64,000 bases of DNA from Trichobilharzia szidati (taxonomy: Eukaryota > Platyhelminthes > Trematoda > Strigeidida > Schistosomatidae), in assembly GCA_944472155.2 (NCBI GenBank), contig OX235273.1:34135204-34199203 (forward strand). The letters run 5' to 3'. The translations under genes were made by a program, and so were the position numbers. Below the pieces are notes generated by a model. It saw only the letters and a program-made list of their open reading frames with translations. It did not search any database and had not been told where the DNA came from. Below are positions 12,266-24,517 of the stretch, piece after piece; position 1 is the stretch's first letter, and the number at the start of each line of letters is the position of its first letter.

Positions 12266-12604
12266 CCCAGGTAATATTAGTCTCTCCACAAGGCCATTTA
12301 ATGTTTAGGCTCAGGTATTGATCACACCTTTGGTAATGTTCATAAAATAAATGAAACATTTTTATCTATGCTAGATTGGTGAATTCGCTCATATTTCATA
12401 TTCGAAATATAACTTTTTTGATTGTGTATAGGAATACTAAGCAGAGGCTCATCTTTGGAAATGTGCTCCATCATTGTTGAGACTCATCAATTCTGTGTTT
12501 GGAGCATGACTTAAGGCATTTTCTGCGACAATGCGTTTAGAGAGAGTTTCCGTCAAGTATTTGATACCTATCATTCAATCATTGTTGAAGTGGGTCTAAC
12601 ATTT
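12266..12604. other. Spacer, nothing recognised
   Basis: Short AT-rich spacer between the SINE and the first 1.78-kb direct repeat. No motif or open frame of note. Confidence 0.6.
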
Positions 12605-14382
12605 AGTGGATTACTCCACTACTTAATAGTTTGCATAGCGTAACGCAAACTGTTATACTGGATTATCTTTCAGCGTTAACTGTGGTATGGCTACAAGGAT
12701 CAATCTGACAGCAAACTTCTTGTGTGAGTCTCATGATTTCGTCTGATTTTGATTTCTTTTACTATCACTTTTATTTTACTGCAACAAAAAATTATTCGTA
12801 GTTGACCACAGAATGCACTGGAGTATATTGCGATGTCGGGCTTTTCTGGATAGGACAAATTCATAGTTAAAACCTTGAAGTGTGAAGAAAACGATGAAAT
12901 ACTTCACTCACTCGTCAAAGTCAGCGGACTTACTATTTTTTGATGAGAGGGTTTTAATTTATGGGAAACATGAAAAGTCGGGTAACAATTGACGAATCGT
13001 CTCAGTTTTGACAGAAAGGTAATGGCCTCAAGCAGGTTTTTGGAAAATCTTAGCATATTTCCAACAGAAAATCACACATTTTTAGAAAGTTTGGAGGAAG
13101 ATAAACAGGCGGCAGAGAACTTGAGGAAGCAACAAAAGTTGTTAGTGGTTGAAAAGCATTTTCTGACGTAAGTGAACGGCGGATTCTAATGGCGTGCTCC
13201 CCACCAATAAGCAAATAGCAATTACATGTCAAAATTTTTTGACAGTAGTCTACAAATTCCCTCAGAATAAAGGCACATTACGTGACTGTATGAATGATCT
13301 ACTGGAAATCTGATCAATTCGAAAAATGTCACGTAAAGTGTACAAATACGAACTATTATACATTATGCAAGCTGAATTCACTACACGTATAATAATTTTA
13401 AACTGGTGAATAAACTAGTGAATTCCTCTCAAGTTCACCCAAATATACGGTATCACATGAAGTGTTTCAATAAGGTACTTGAAGAAAACACCGCTGAACA
13501 CATTAATTTATAGCATTTTCAACTCAGGCCAATCGCAGTCAACTGAAGTGACATTGACTTACTTTCTTCCGCTACAATGACATAGCGCACCAATGAAACC
13601 GTTAGACGAGCATATCCACAATTGTGGGGAAAGTAATATTGAGTATGTTTTGTTTTCTTTTTATCTGAATAAATCAGATGGGAATTGACTATTTTCTTTC
13701 ATCATACTTCCGTCTTATGAAAAATACTGATATCATGAATGGCATTTACATGGACATGAAGTTAATTATTACTGATATAGCATTAAATTAAATTTCATAC
13801 CTAAATTATCTGAGAAAATCACATTTCGAAAATGTTGGGAGTTGAGTGGAAATCACCACTTCACAACAAAACGTATGAACAAGCATTCAGAATATTAAGA
13901 TACAATGACAGATTAGTGAAGATGGTGAAAGCAGGTCAGTCAGAACTCATGATATTATTGAATTATTTCTATGCATACATATGTGTATATAACTCGACAT
14001 TGAAAGAAATAACTCATTTTATTGGATAGTTATGACCTTGGGGTAAGTTGGTTTATTTCCGTCCCTTACTTAGTTTAGTCAAATTTCTAGTTAACAGTTT
14101 TGTTGTTCAATAATATGTATATATATATATCATCAAGCAAAGAAGCAAGAGTACTTATTGCACAAAAGAAGGAATTGAACTTGTTGATGTCACTCATTTT
14201 TGAAAGATAATCATTTTTACTTAGAATTGAAAATCAGTTTGAAGTCATTCGGCTATTTTAAATATACTGTGTTGATGTGGTCTGTTCTAATTGGAGAATA
14301 TTTAAACGCTAATTTAGATTTAAAAATACAAACATACCTAAGAGTGCTATACAAATCCGAAATTTTGAAGTTGCAAAGATTG
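12605..14382 (+). repeat. 1.78-kb direct repeat, copy 1 (interrupted by RTE)
   Basis: This copy matches 18563-20339 with about a dozen single-base differences and one small length change in a TA run (14110-14130), so identity is near 99%. It begins at the hexamer 'agtgga' and runs up to the RTE insertion point. After the insertion its continuation is 17891-17988. It carries only short open frames (60-73 codons), present in both copies because the DNA is the same, and I see no protein domain. Function is unknown; it may be a fragment of a larger tandem or dispersed repeat. Confidence 0.9.
14375..14382 (+). repeat. Left target-site duplication of the RTE insertion
   Basis: The octamer aaagattg appears here and again at 17891-17898, immediately after the element's 'aataataataat' tail. 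The uninterrupted paralog has it once (20332-20339). Confidence 0.85.
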
Positions 14383-17300
14383 ATAACTGCGCTACATTTG
14401 CATAGTTACCTAAAACTCTGATTTTTGTGGAATATCTTATCAAAAAGTTGCGAAAAACTTTTACAATTATTTGACTTTGAAACTCTGAATCTTTGGATAT
14501 AATATTGTATATGAATAACACCTATAACTATCTATTTGCCACTCTGTGCTTGATTAACACTAACTAATACCTATAATTGTATAAATATTGATGGATTTAC
14601 ATGTTCAAATTGGCTCAAGTCAGTGAGTCTACGATTTTGGTATCATTTTGGTTAACTGTAATTGACTGTGATATTATTATTGTTGTTGTCGCTTGTTACC
14701 CTTTTTTGTTGTGAATTATTTTCCCGTGCTGGTGTTTTTCTGCATGTTTATTCCCTGTTTTCCTGGCTTTTAAGGGGAGCAACCCACAAGGTCGCTTCTC
14801 TCTAAACTATAAATTGATGTAACAATCCCCTCTTCCCAGGCGTGAGGCTAGCAACCCCACCCTGTAAACAAACCTGCTACAGAAACTTCAGCACGATTTA
14901 TCTCCTTGAGACAAAAGAAAAGGTCTTTGTGGGGACATGGAATGTCCGTACTATGTACGAGATTGGCAAAGCTGCCCAGATTGCAAACGAAATGAAAAGA
15001 CACAGAATTCAAGTACTGGGAATATGTGAAAGCAGATGGAACGGGAGTGGACTCACCAAATTGTCAACGGGTGAGTCAGTGATCTACTCCGGTCACCCAG
15101 AAGATAACCACTAGCACACCGGGGGCGTGGCTTTCATGATGTCACCAACGGCAACGAAGGCCCTGATGCAATGGGAGGCGATCTCGCCCAGGATAATAAC
15201 CGCCAGATTCAACTCTAAAGGAAGGAAAGTGTCAGTTATACAATGCTATGCACCCACAAACAACGCAGACCTCGAAACGAAAGAAGAATTCTACAGACAA
15301 CTGCAGACATCAATGGACAATACCCCAGCTGGTGACATCAAAATACTAATGGGAGACATGAACGCCAAACTGGGACCAGACAACACAGGAAGGGAACTCA
15401 TCATGGGTAGAGAAGCTCTCGGAGAAATGAATGAAAACGGAGAACTCTTCGCCGACTTCTGCGCCTTCAATGAACTAGTGATTGGTGGCAGCGTATACAA
15501 ACACAAGGATATCCACAAGGCTACATGGGTGTCACCAGATGGGCGAACCAAAAACCAAATTGACTTCATCTCAGTGCTGCTCAAGGAAGTGGAGGCGCAG
15601 CCTGCTGGACACAAAAGTAAGAAGAGGAGCAGACATTGGCTCAGACCACTATCTCGTACAAGGGACAATCCAAATCAAATTAAAAGCTTTCAGAGAAACA
15701 GGGGCTGCAGATAGACCACAAGCCAAGTTCAACACTCAAAAACTGAAGGACCAGGACACAAAGGACATCTTCACTGCAAGCACAAAAGACAAAGCCGAGA
15801 AACAAATCAGCACTGACGAAGAGGTCAGCGTCGAAAAACACTGGAACAACTTGAAGACAGTGTGGAGTCAAACCTGCATGGAAGTTCTAGGCAGAAAGAA
15901 GAGACAGGACAAACAATGGCTCACTACGGACACTTGGAAACTAATAGAAGAGAGAGGGATGGTGAAACAAAAGATTCTCCAGTGCACCGACGAGCAACAA
16001 AAACAGGATTTGAATGCAAGCTACAAGACACTGAACAAAAGAGTAAAGAATAGTGCCAGAGAAGACAAAAGAAAGTACTATGAAACCATGGCAAGATGAG
16101 CAGAAAAAGCTTCAGGCAAAGGAGACCTCGCAACACTCTACCAAACTACTAGGTACCTATCGGGCAAACGTTTGACACAAATCAAGCCGGTGAAGGATGA
16201 CAACGAAAAGTCACTCACCAAAGAAGTGGAGCAAAGGAAACACTGGGCTGAACACTTCAAAAGACTCTTAAATCGACCACCACCTACAACGCGCCCAGCA
16301 ATACCAACGACGGAGACAGAGCTACCAGTGAACACCAACCCCCCGACGAAATCAGAAGTCCTGAAGGCAATCAAGATGCTAAAAGCTGGAAAAGCAGTAG
16401 GACCAGATGGAATCCCAGCAGAAGCATTGAAAACGGACCCAGAGACCACAACGGACTTGATGACGCCACTACTGGAGAAGGTATGGAAAGAAGGCAAAGT
16501 ACCTGAGGACTGGAAGAAAGGATACTTATTCAAACTACCAAAGAAAGGAGACCTAAGTCAATGCAAGAACTGGCGCGGAATTATGCTCCTGTCCATCCCA
16601 AGCAAAATACTAAGCCGCATCATCCTGGATCGAATCAAACAAACCCTGGATGAAAAACTTCGACCGGAACAGGCTGGATTCAGGAGAAACAAGTCATGCA
16701 TTGATCAGATGGCCACATTACGGATCATCATTGAACAAAGCTTGGAGTGGCAGTCACCTCTCTATCTCAACTTCATCGACTTTGATAAAGCCTTTGACAG
16801 CGTCGATCGAGAGGTGATTTGGAAACTACTTCGCTACTACCAAGGGGTGCCACCGACAATTAAACATCTCATCCAACAGCTATACGACAATGCTGCATGC
16901 CAAGTAATCCACAACGGGAAACTTACGGAACCCTTCGAAGTGAGGACAGGAGTAAGGCAAGGCTGCCTACTATCGTCAATGATTTTCTTGATTGCAGTAG
17001 ACTGGATAATGCGACAAACAGTGGGCAATGAGGAAACAGGCATAAAATGGACTCACACAAAAAACTTGGAGGATACGGACTTCGCCGATGATATATGTCT
17101 GATTTCCCACAAACTGGAAGACATGCAAGCGAAAAGCAACAAGTTAGCAGAAGAAGCATCAAAGATAGGACTCCAGGTGAATACAGATAAAACAGAGGTG
17201 ATGAAGATTCCTGGACAACAACAACAACTGACAACAATCAGCCGGCATAAATGGGAGGAACCTGAAAGAAACAACCTCTTTTACCTACCTGGGAAGCATG

Positions 17301-17890
17301 CTTTCAACTACAGCGGAACTGACGAGGATATCCAAGCAAGAATCGGAAAAGCAAGACAAGCTTTCACTGCTCTTAAGTCTGTGTGGAGGTCAACAACACT
17401 CAGCATCGAAAATAAGATCCGGATTTTCAACTCCAATGTGAAGTCAGTGCTACTATCCGGATAAGAGACTTGGCGAGTAATAAAGAGCATCTCAAACAAA
17501 CTTCAGACCTTCATTAACAGTTGTCTTCGCTCAATACTCAAGATCAGATCGCCAGAAAAGATCGGCAACAGGGATCTTTGGGAACGAACTAACCAGGAAC
17601 CGATTGTGAAACAAATAGGCAGGAAGAAATGGAGATGGATTGGCTGGTCATACTCTGAGGAAACCATCAAGTGACATCACTAGACAAGCCCTTGAGTGGA
17701 AACCGAAAGAGAAGCGGTGAGTTGGTCGTCAGTGCAAGGGTGACTTGGAGGAGGTCATGTGAAGAGGAGATGAAAACGTGTGGGCAGACATGGAGCCAGG
17801 TGAAGACTCTAGCAGAGAACAGAACGCAATGGAGACGCACGCTTGAAGCCCAATGTTCCTCTAGGAATTAAAGGATACAATAATAATAAT
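14383..17890 (+). mobile_element. RTE-clade non-LTR retrotransposon insertion
   Basis: The boundaries come from comparing the interrupted repeat with its uninterrupted paralog at 20.3 kb; everything between the two aaagattg octamers is inserted. The insertion is 3508 bp, with about 450 bp of 5' leader including a GC-richer block with runs of C (about 14770-14870), a coding region, and a 3' tail of AAT repeats. Domain content (apurinic-type endonuclease followed by reverse transcriptase, no gag-like ORF seen) and the short-repeat tail fit the RTE group, which includes the SR2-like elements of schistosomes. At least three shorter copies of the family lie elsewhere in the window. Confidence 0.85.
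14842..17867 (+). pseudogene. RTE endonuclease-reverse transcriptase, disrupted
   Basis: The endonuclease starts with VGTWNVRT (about 14930) and continues through CESRW, QCYAPTN, MGDMNAKLG and TKNQIDF. The last histidine block is read after a frameshift as GADIGSDHYLV (about 15640). RT motifs follow: AVGPDGIPAE (16395), FIDFDKAFDSVDR (16770), GVRQGCLLSS (16950) and the catalytic FADD (17080). The C-terminal KWRWIGW block lies near 17630. Breaks: stop at 15112-15114, frameshift near 15615, stops at 16097-16099 and 17462-17464, and further frame changes after 17670. The start is unclear, since the first open frame begins with GTG and not ATG. The element would make a target-primed retrotransposition enzyme if whole; here it is dead. 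Confidence 0.9.
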
Positions 17891-17988
17891 AAAGATTGAA
17901 GGAAAATGCTTTTCAAGGAGAACGAAAGACGACAAAAGCAATAAGCATAGACTCAGAAACCACTGTGAAACATACTCAGAAAAATGAC
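17891..17988 (+). repeat. Continuation of direct repeat copy 1 with right target-site duplication
   Basis: It begins with the second aaagattg (17891-17898) and matches 20332-20429 almost exactly, ending at 'aaatgac'. It restores the repeat interrupted by the retrotransposon. Confidence 0.85.
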
Positions 17989-18562
17989 AGTAGTCTACAA
18001 ATCCCCTCAGAATAAAGGCACACTACGTGACTGTATGAATGATCAACTGGAAATCTGATCAAATCGAAAAATGTCACACAAAATGTACATTTACGAACTA
18101 TAATACATTCTGCAAGCTGACTTCAATACACGTACAGTAATTTTAAACCGCAAATAAATAAACTAGTGAATGCCTTTAAAATTTACTTTAATGTATTATA
18201 TTAAGTGTTTAAATAAGATACTTGGAGAGAACACTGCTGAACAAACTGCAGTCAACAGAATTAATTTCAGCTTACTTTGCACGGCTACAAGAATATAGTG
18301 CACCAGTGAAACCGGTAGATTGAGATATCCACACTCACAGGGAAATCAATGTTGGATATGTTTTGTTTTCTCATAATCGGAATAGTGAACGATAGGAATT
18401 GACTATTTTCGTCCATCATAGTTCCATCTTTTGAAAAATACCGATATTATTGATGATATTCACAAAAGAGATGAAGTTAAGTTTTACTGATATAGTATTC
18501 AATTATTTGTCACACCTGTATCATCTGAGAAATTAAAAAATAACCGAAAATGTTGGGAGTTA
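17986..18562 (+). repeat. Older diverged copy of the middle of the direct repeat
   Basis: It matches 13242-13848 (and 19200-19806) along its length but with clearly more substitutions and small indels than the 1% seen between the two main copies. It runs from 'gacagtagtctacaaa' to 'atgttgggagtt' and joins copy 2 at the hexamer 'agtgga', present at the same place in both partners. It indicates an earlier round of duplication. Confidence 0.8.
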
Positions 18563-20429
18563 AGTGGATTACTCCACTACTTAATAGTTTGCATAGCGTA
18601 ACGCAAACTGTTATACTGGATTATCTTTCAGCGTTAACTGTGGTATGGCTACAAGGATCAATCTGACAGCAAACTTCTTGTGTGAGTCTCATGATTTCGT
18701 TTGATTTTGATTTCTTTTACTATCACTTTTATTTTACTGCAACAAAAAATTATTCGTAGTTGACCACAGAATGCACTGGAGTATATTGCGATGTCGGGAT
18801 TTTCTGGATAGGACAAATTCATAGTTAAAACCTTGAAGTGTGAAGAAAACGATGAAATACTTCACTCACTCGTCAAAGTCAGCGGACTTACTATTTTTTG
18901 ATGAGAGGGTTTTAATTTATGGGAAACATGAAAAGTCGGGTAACAATTGACGAATCGTCTCAGTTTTGACAGAAAGGTAATGGCCTCAAGCAGGTTTTTG
19001 GAAAATCTTAGCATATTTCCAACAGAAAATCACACATTTTTAGAAAGTTTGGAGGAAGATAAACAGGCGGCAGAGAACTTGAGGAAGCAACAAAAGTTGT
19101 TAGTGGTTGAAAAGCATTTTCTGACGTAAGTGAACGGCGGATTCTAATGGCGTGCTCCCCACCAATAAGCAAATAGCAATTACATGTCAAAATTTTTTGA
19201 CAGTAGTCTACAAATTCCCTCAGAATAAAGGCACATTACGTGACTGTATGAATGATCTACTGAAAATCTGATCAATTCGAAAAATGTCACGTAAAGTGTA
19301 CAAATACGAACTATAATACATTATGCAAGCTGAATTCACTACACGTATAATAATTTTAAACTGGTGAATAAACTAGTGAATTCCTCTCAAGTTCACCCAA
19401 ATATACGGTATCACATGAAGTGTTTCAATAAGGTACTTGAAGAAAACACCGCTGAACACATTAATTTATAGCATTTTCAACTCAGGCCAATCGCAGTCAA
19501 CTGAAGTGACATTGACTTACTTTCTTCCGCTACAATGACATAGCGCACCAATGAAACCGTTAGACGAGCATATCCACAATTGTGGGGAAAGTAATATTGA
19601 GTATGTTTTGTTTTCTTTTTATCTGAATAAATCAGATGGGAATTGACTATTTTCTTTCATCATACTTCCGTCTTATGAAAAATACTGATAGCATGAATGG
19701 CATTTACACGGACATGAAGTTAATTATTACTGATATAGCATTAAATTAAATTTCATACCTAAATTATCTGAGAAAATCACATTTCGAAAATGTTGGGAGT
19801 TGAGTGGAAATCACCACTTCACAACAAAATGTATGAACAAGCATTCAGAATATTAAGATACAATGACAGATTAGTGAAGATGGTGAAAGCAGGTCAGTCA
19901 GAACTCATGATATTATTGAATTATTTCTATGCATTCATATGTGTATATAACTCGACATTGAAAGAAATAACTCATTTTATTGGATAGTTATGACCTTGGG
20001 GTAAGTTGGTTTATTTCCGTCCCTTACTTAGTTCAGTCAAATTTCTAGTTAACAGTTTTGTTGTTCAATAATATTATATATATATATCATCAAGCAAAGA
20101 AGCAAGAGTACTTATTGCACAAAAGAAGGAATTGAACTTGTTGATGTCACTCATTTTTGAAAGATAATCATTTTTACTTAGAATTGAAAATCAGTTTGAA
20201 GTCATTCGGCTATTTTAAATATACTGTGTTGATGTGGTCTGTTCTAATTGGAGAATATTTAAACGCGAATTTAGATTTAAAAATACAAACATACCTAAGA
20301 GTGCTATACGAATCCGAAATTTTGAAGTTGTAAAGATTGAAGGAAAATGCTTTTCAAGGAGAACGAAAGACGACAAAAGCAATAAGCATAGACTCAGAAA
20401 ACACTGTGAAACATACTCAGACAAATGAC
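18563..20429 (+). repeat. 1.78-kb direct repeat, copy 2 (uninterrupted)
   Basis: Near-identical partner of 12605-14382 plus 17891-17988, offset 5958 bases. It holds the empty site for the RTE insertion: 'gaagttgtaaagattgaagg' (20325-20344) is continuous here. After 20429 the sequence is unrelated to what follows copy 1. Confidence 0.9.
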
Positions 20430-20730
20430 TTGCGATTGAGTTGTGAAATCAAATGCACCTTTAAGCATAAACGGATTACTTCATACGCCATAACAATTAT
20501 CCTATATGAGAATGAGCCTAAGGCAAATAATGTTGATTTTTCTAGTCGAAATCTCAGGTTGTTTCAGTCTGATCGTAGGTAAGTTTGCCTCAAAACATGA
20601 AGGTGATGGATTCGAAACACGGTGAGTTGATTGGTGGTGAATAGTGTGTATATAGGAGAAAGCGATTATTTGGTTGTCTGCTACTTTCAGTGTCTGTCAA
20701 GCTGTTGTTATTTTGTAATGAATCATACTG

Positions 20731-21230
20731 TTCAAATCACTCAGCATGGAAAACAAGATGCAGATTTTCAACTCCAATGTGAATTCAATACAATACTGAT
20801 CAGAGAATTGATGCGTCACGAATGGCATTTCGAAAAAAACTACAGTCCTTCATCAACATCTGTCTTCGCCCAATACCATTCAAGATCAGACAGCCAGAAT
20901 GATCAGCAACAGGGATCCGAGGCAATGAAAAAATCAATCAGGAACCTAATGTGCAACAAATCCGCAGGAAGAAATGGAGGTGGATTGACCATACTCTGAG
21001 AAAACAAATCATCAATTGATATCACACGCAAGGCCTTTGCTCGAGTGTAGGCGGCGAGTTGGTCGTCATTTTGAGGGTGACATGCAGGATGTCATGAGAA
21101 GAGGAGATGAATTCATGTGGTTAGACGTGGAGCCAGGTGAAAAATTTGGCGGAGAAGCAAACGCAATGAAGATGTGCGGCTGAAGCTCTATGTTCCTGTA
21201 GGAATCAAAGAAAAAATTTAAAAAATAATA
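20731..21230 (+). pseudogene. RTE retrotransposon 3' end, decayed
   Basis: It aligns with 17398-17870 of the large RTE copy: 'attttcaactccaatgtga', 'caagatcaga', 'ggaagaaatggaggtggatt', 'gagttggtcgtca', 'atggagccaggtga' style blocks, and a final 'ctatgttcctgtaggaat'. Stops and frame changes break it. The 5' end is missing, as is usual for truncated non-LTR insertions. It lies 300 bp downstream of direct repeat copy 2. Confidence 0.8.
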
Positions 21231-24200
21231 CAATTCCAATACTTCAGTAAAAAGCCTTATGGTTTTTTTCAAAACCCCACCTGTAACTGTTTCTAATTTC
21301 TAAGAATTCCAAAGTCGGTTTGGTTAATCTCCTGGGAATTTGGGACACGTGAAATGTCTTTCTTGGATATTCAACGGATATTAGGAACTTCTGTTGGCTA
21401 TTTCTGCAAGTTTCTCATTTATCTGGGAGACGGTTTCCCATGATTACATGAGCAACGTGAAATCATCCTCTTTGTCAACTGAAAATATATTTCAAGCAAC
21501 AAGAGTATTGAACATAGAAAGGATTGCTCCTAAGCTGGCTAAAATTGAAATACGTGATATAAACACCCTAGATAAAGCTGATTGCTGAATGTCATTTACT
21601 GTTATATACAAGAATCAAAGGTTCTAATGTATCCGGTAAGCGAAGATTTAACTTGCATTGATGAAATAAATGTTGCCAGTAGACATGTGATATCACCCGA
21701 TGTTCCTTCTTTAAGTAAAGAATATCTGTTATTCATGAGTTCGTGTTGAATCAAGTAACATGGAAACTGCTTTGTTAATAAGCCAATTAAAGGAAACGAT
21801 GTTGAGATGTATACTTATTGCGCGAGTAGGATCTAGCGATGTGATTCATAGCCATGAGGTGGGAAATTGCATAGAGTCTCTTTTCGTAAATGTCTTCGAA
21901 ATAAACATGGAGTGTTACTAACTGAAAAAGATGATCATCAGTCTTCCCTCATACTAAAGATAAGTGGTTGATGATTTTATTGTTCATGATGTGAACTGGT
22001 AGACTGCTGAACTCTGCAGACACTTCAAATGTGACCACCCATCTAATACCCTTTGTGATCAAAGATAACTGAAGTTCTACATTCACTTCCGTAGATTACA
22101 TTAGGAAAATGGATAGAATGCAAAACAAATAACAATCGAAAAAAAGCTAACCTGACATGGCCAGGTAGGTGAATGCACAGTTCCTCTTTCTGTACAGCTT
22201 ATAAAGTTTCAGTACAAACAGTGTGTGAGGAAACCACTTGCGAACACCATATACTGTGCAAATTATGACTTCGATAAAGTGTCACCACACCATTTTGCCC
22301 TCACTTTAGATACTTGTGTCTGTGTCTTTCCATAACATTCTTCCTCAATATATTTTGATTTCTGACTTAGGATATCATATTACATAAAATTATCAACTTT
22401 TGTTTATACAGTCATCAATGTACTTACAACCTCCAAGATGAAACAAAACAAAATTCGTAATTACTGGTCACATGTTAATATTTCATATATTAAAGGAAAC
22501 TATATTTTCGATGTTATTAAAAGAACGTGATTGTGTAACAGTCATTTGAACAGTGATATTGGACGACAAGATACTAATTCAAACATCTAACAATAAAGTC
22601 ACTAGAATATAAGACTCATTTACTTAAAATATATGAACCTTGCTTTGTACACCTTGCACGAATGTAAATTCATTGAACTTTCCCAACAATAATTTCACAA
22701 TATAAAGTTGGAGACTACTGTCCCGTTTTCGGTAAGGAAATGAAAAAATTCTACTTGGTACTCACCTGATTTTTGTGGTGTATTAAATAGTTCTGTGGAC
22801 AATATGCGTTACATTAGTCTATGATTTTTTTGAAATAATCCAATCAACTATTATCTATAATTAATAGATTATTTGATGGTGTAAACATATTTCAACAAAT
22901 ATATGCACTGAACATAGACACAGTGACAGAATGTAATTCAACATTAGGTTCAGATGACGTCAACTGACATAATTATGATCACTTATTTATGTTCGAAATG
23001 TGATTGAGTAAATAATACTCCTTCTTTTTGGGATATATCTCGTACACAAATTAATTCTACATATTGGGTGAATAGCGAAGTATATTTTATTCAATAAAAA
23101 ACAAACAGGAGATTGAAGTGTGGCTACCTTTCATAATACTCGAGGAGAATTAACCTTCAAAAGTGAACATATTGATCAGAAAGACACGAGAATTCATGTC
23201 GTTTAAGACAAATGACTGAATAATGTTGTCTTCATTTTTATTTTGTACTGAAAATAAATGGATGGTACTTGTGTTGTTTGTGATGAAGATTGTGCGACTG
23301 TTGAACTCCATAGACTACTTAGCTGTGGCCACATATTTGTATGCTTTCCAGTGAATGAGGGCAAGAATTTTACTCTTAATTTCCTGCGTGATATGTAAAT
23401 GACGAAGTGATTCATAAAGAAGATAAACCTAGAAACAGCAAGCTTGATGAGGGAAGTACACTGAATACGATTGCTCACTAACTTCATGTTCAGACACAGA
23501 ACAAATCCACTCGAATTGCTGTGAATTATATTAGCCAGATGCAAAGCTTTTCTAAGTTAACAGTTCGCCTGAGTAGTTCTGTGTTTGAAGCTATTAAGTG
23601 AGACTCCTTATCTCCAGAATTTAAAAGAGAAAACATTTGCTTTTGTGATATGCTGAGTTGTATGAATAACAAAAATCTCACCAATATCCATTACGAGTAT
23701 AATATGCCAATTTCTATCAACCTATCTTCTTCATCTAACACCCGTCATGATGGCAGTGCGCTAAGTGTTATTGTATGGTTTATCAATTTTGAAATGCTAA
23801 AAGTGGTGTTCTATTACTTGAATAGTGGTAAATTTGGAAGGACTACTGTGGAAAGTGTCGATAACAATCTTCATTGGCCCTGTTTGAAAGGACTAAATGA
23901 GAGTATGTGATGTTCACTGTGTTCATATTTTTTAAGAGTTGATAGATGAAATCTACTCTGCTGTAGGAAAAGTCAGGAGCTGAATAGCTACCTAACCTAA
24001 TTAGTTCATTTGGGTAAAATTTATATAACCTTTTAACAAATTTGATAACTCTGCCACGCAGCACGCCTTGGTTGAATTGCATAAGCTACAAAAACTGTCG
24101 AAAAAACTGGCTAAAATATTTTCACAGAAATTCGCCAACTCACCTCCAGCAACTGTATTGTGGAAAACACTTGTATATTAATCAATGAGTTAAGTGATTT

Positions 24201-24390
24201 ATTTGAGTTTCATTTTACCGATTTCTTAATGCGGTTATATTGTTTTCCAATTCATCTGTCATTCATACACACTTATGCTTGTGCAGCCTTCAATTTTTCG
24301 CAGTAATCAGTAAAGCATTTACTGTTTTATTCATTAGTATGCACTGTCTATTCATGCGCCCCTGTTTTGTTAACATATACATAAATGGTT
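21231..24390. other. No gene recognised
   Basis: About 3.2 kb without a recognisable domain, RNA gene or repeat. Open frames are under 115 codons and on both strands. The segment ends in an (AT)n run that borders the Merlin element. Confidence 0.55.
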
Positions 24391-24408
24391 ATATATATAT
24401 ATATATAT

Positions 24409-24448
24409 GGCCAAGTTAAACTTTAGACACCAATAACTACCAATCAGC
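24409..24448 (+). repeat. Merlin left terminal inverted repeat
   Basis: About 40 bases pair with the right end with six mismatches. A second CCAATCAG-type box lies about 26 bases further in, with a partner at the other end, so weaker pairing extends to roughly 75 bases. Confidence 0.85.
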
Positions 24449-24517
24449 GATGACGCCGTATTATCCAATCAGATTCACGAACGTAGTTCAATGTTGAATA
24501 GCGCTTGATTCATTTCA

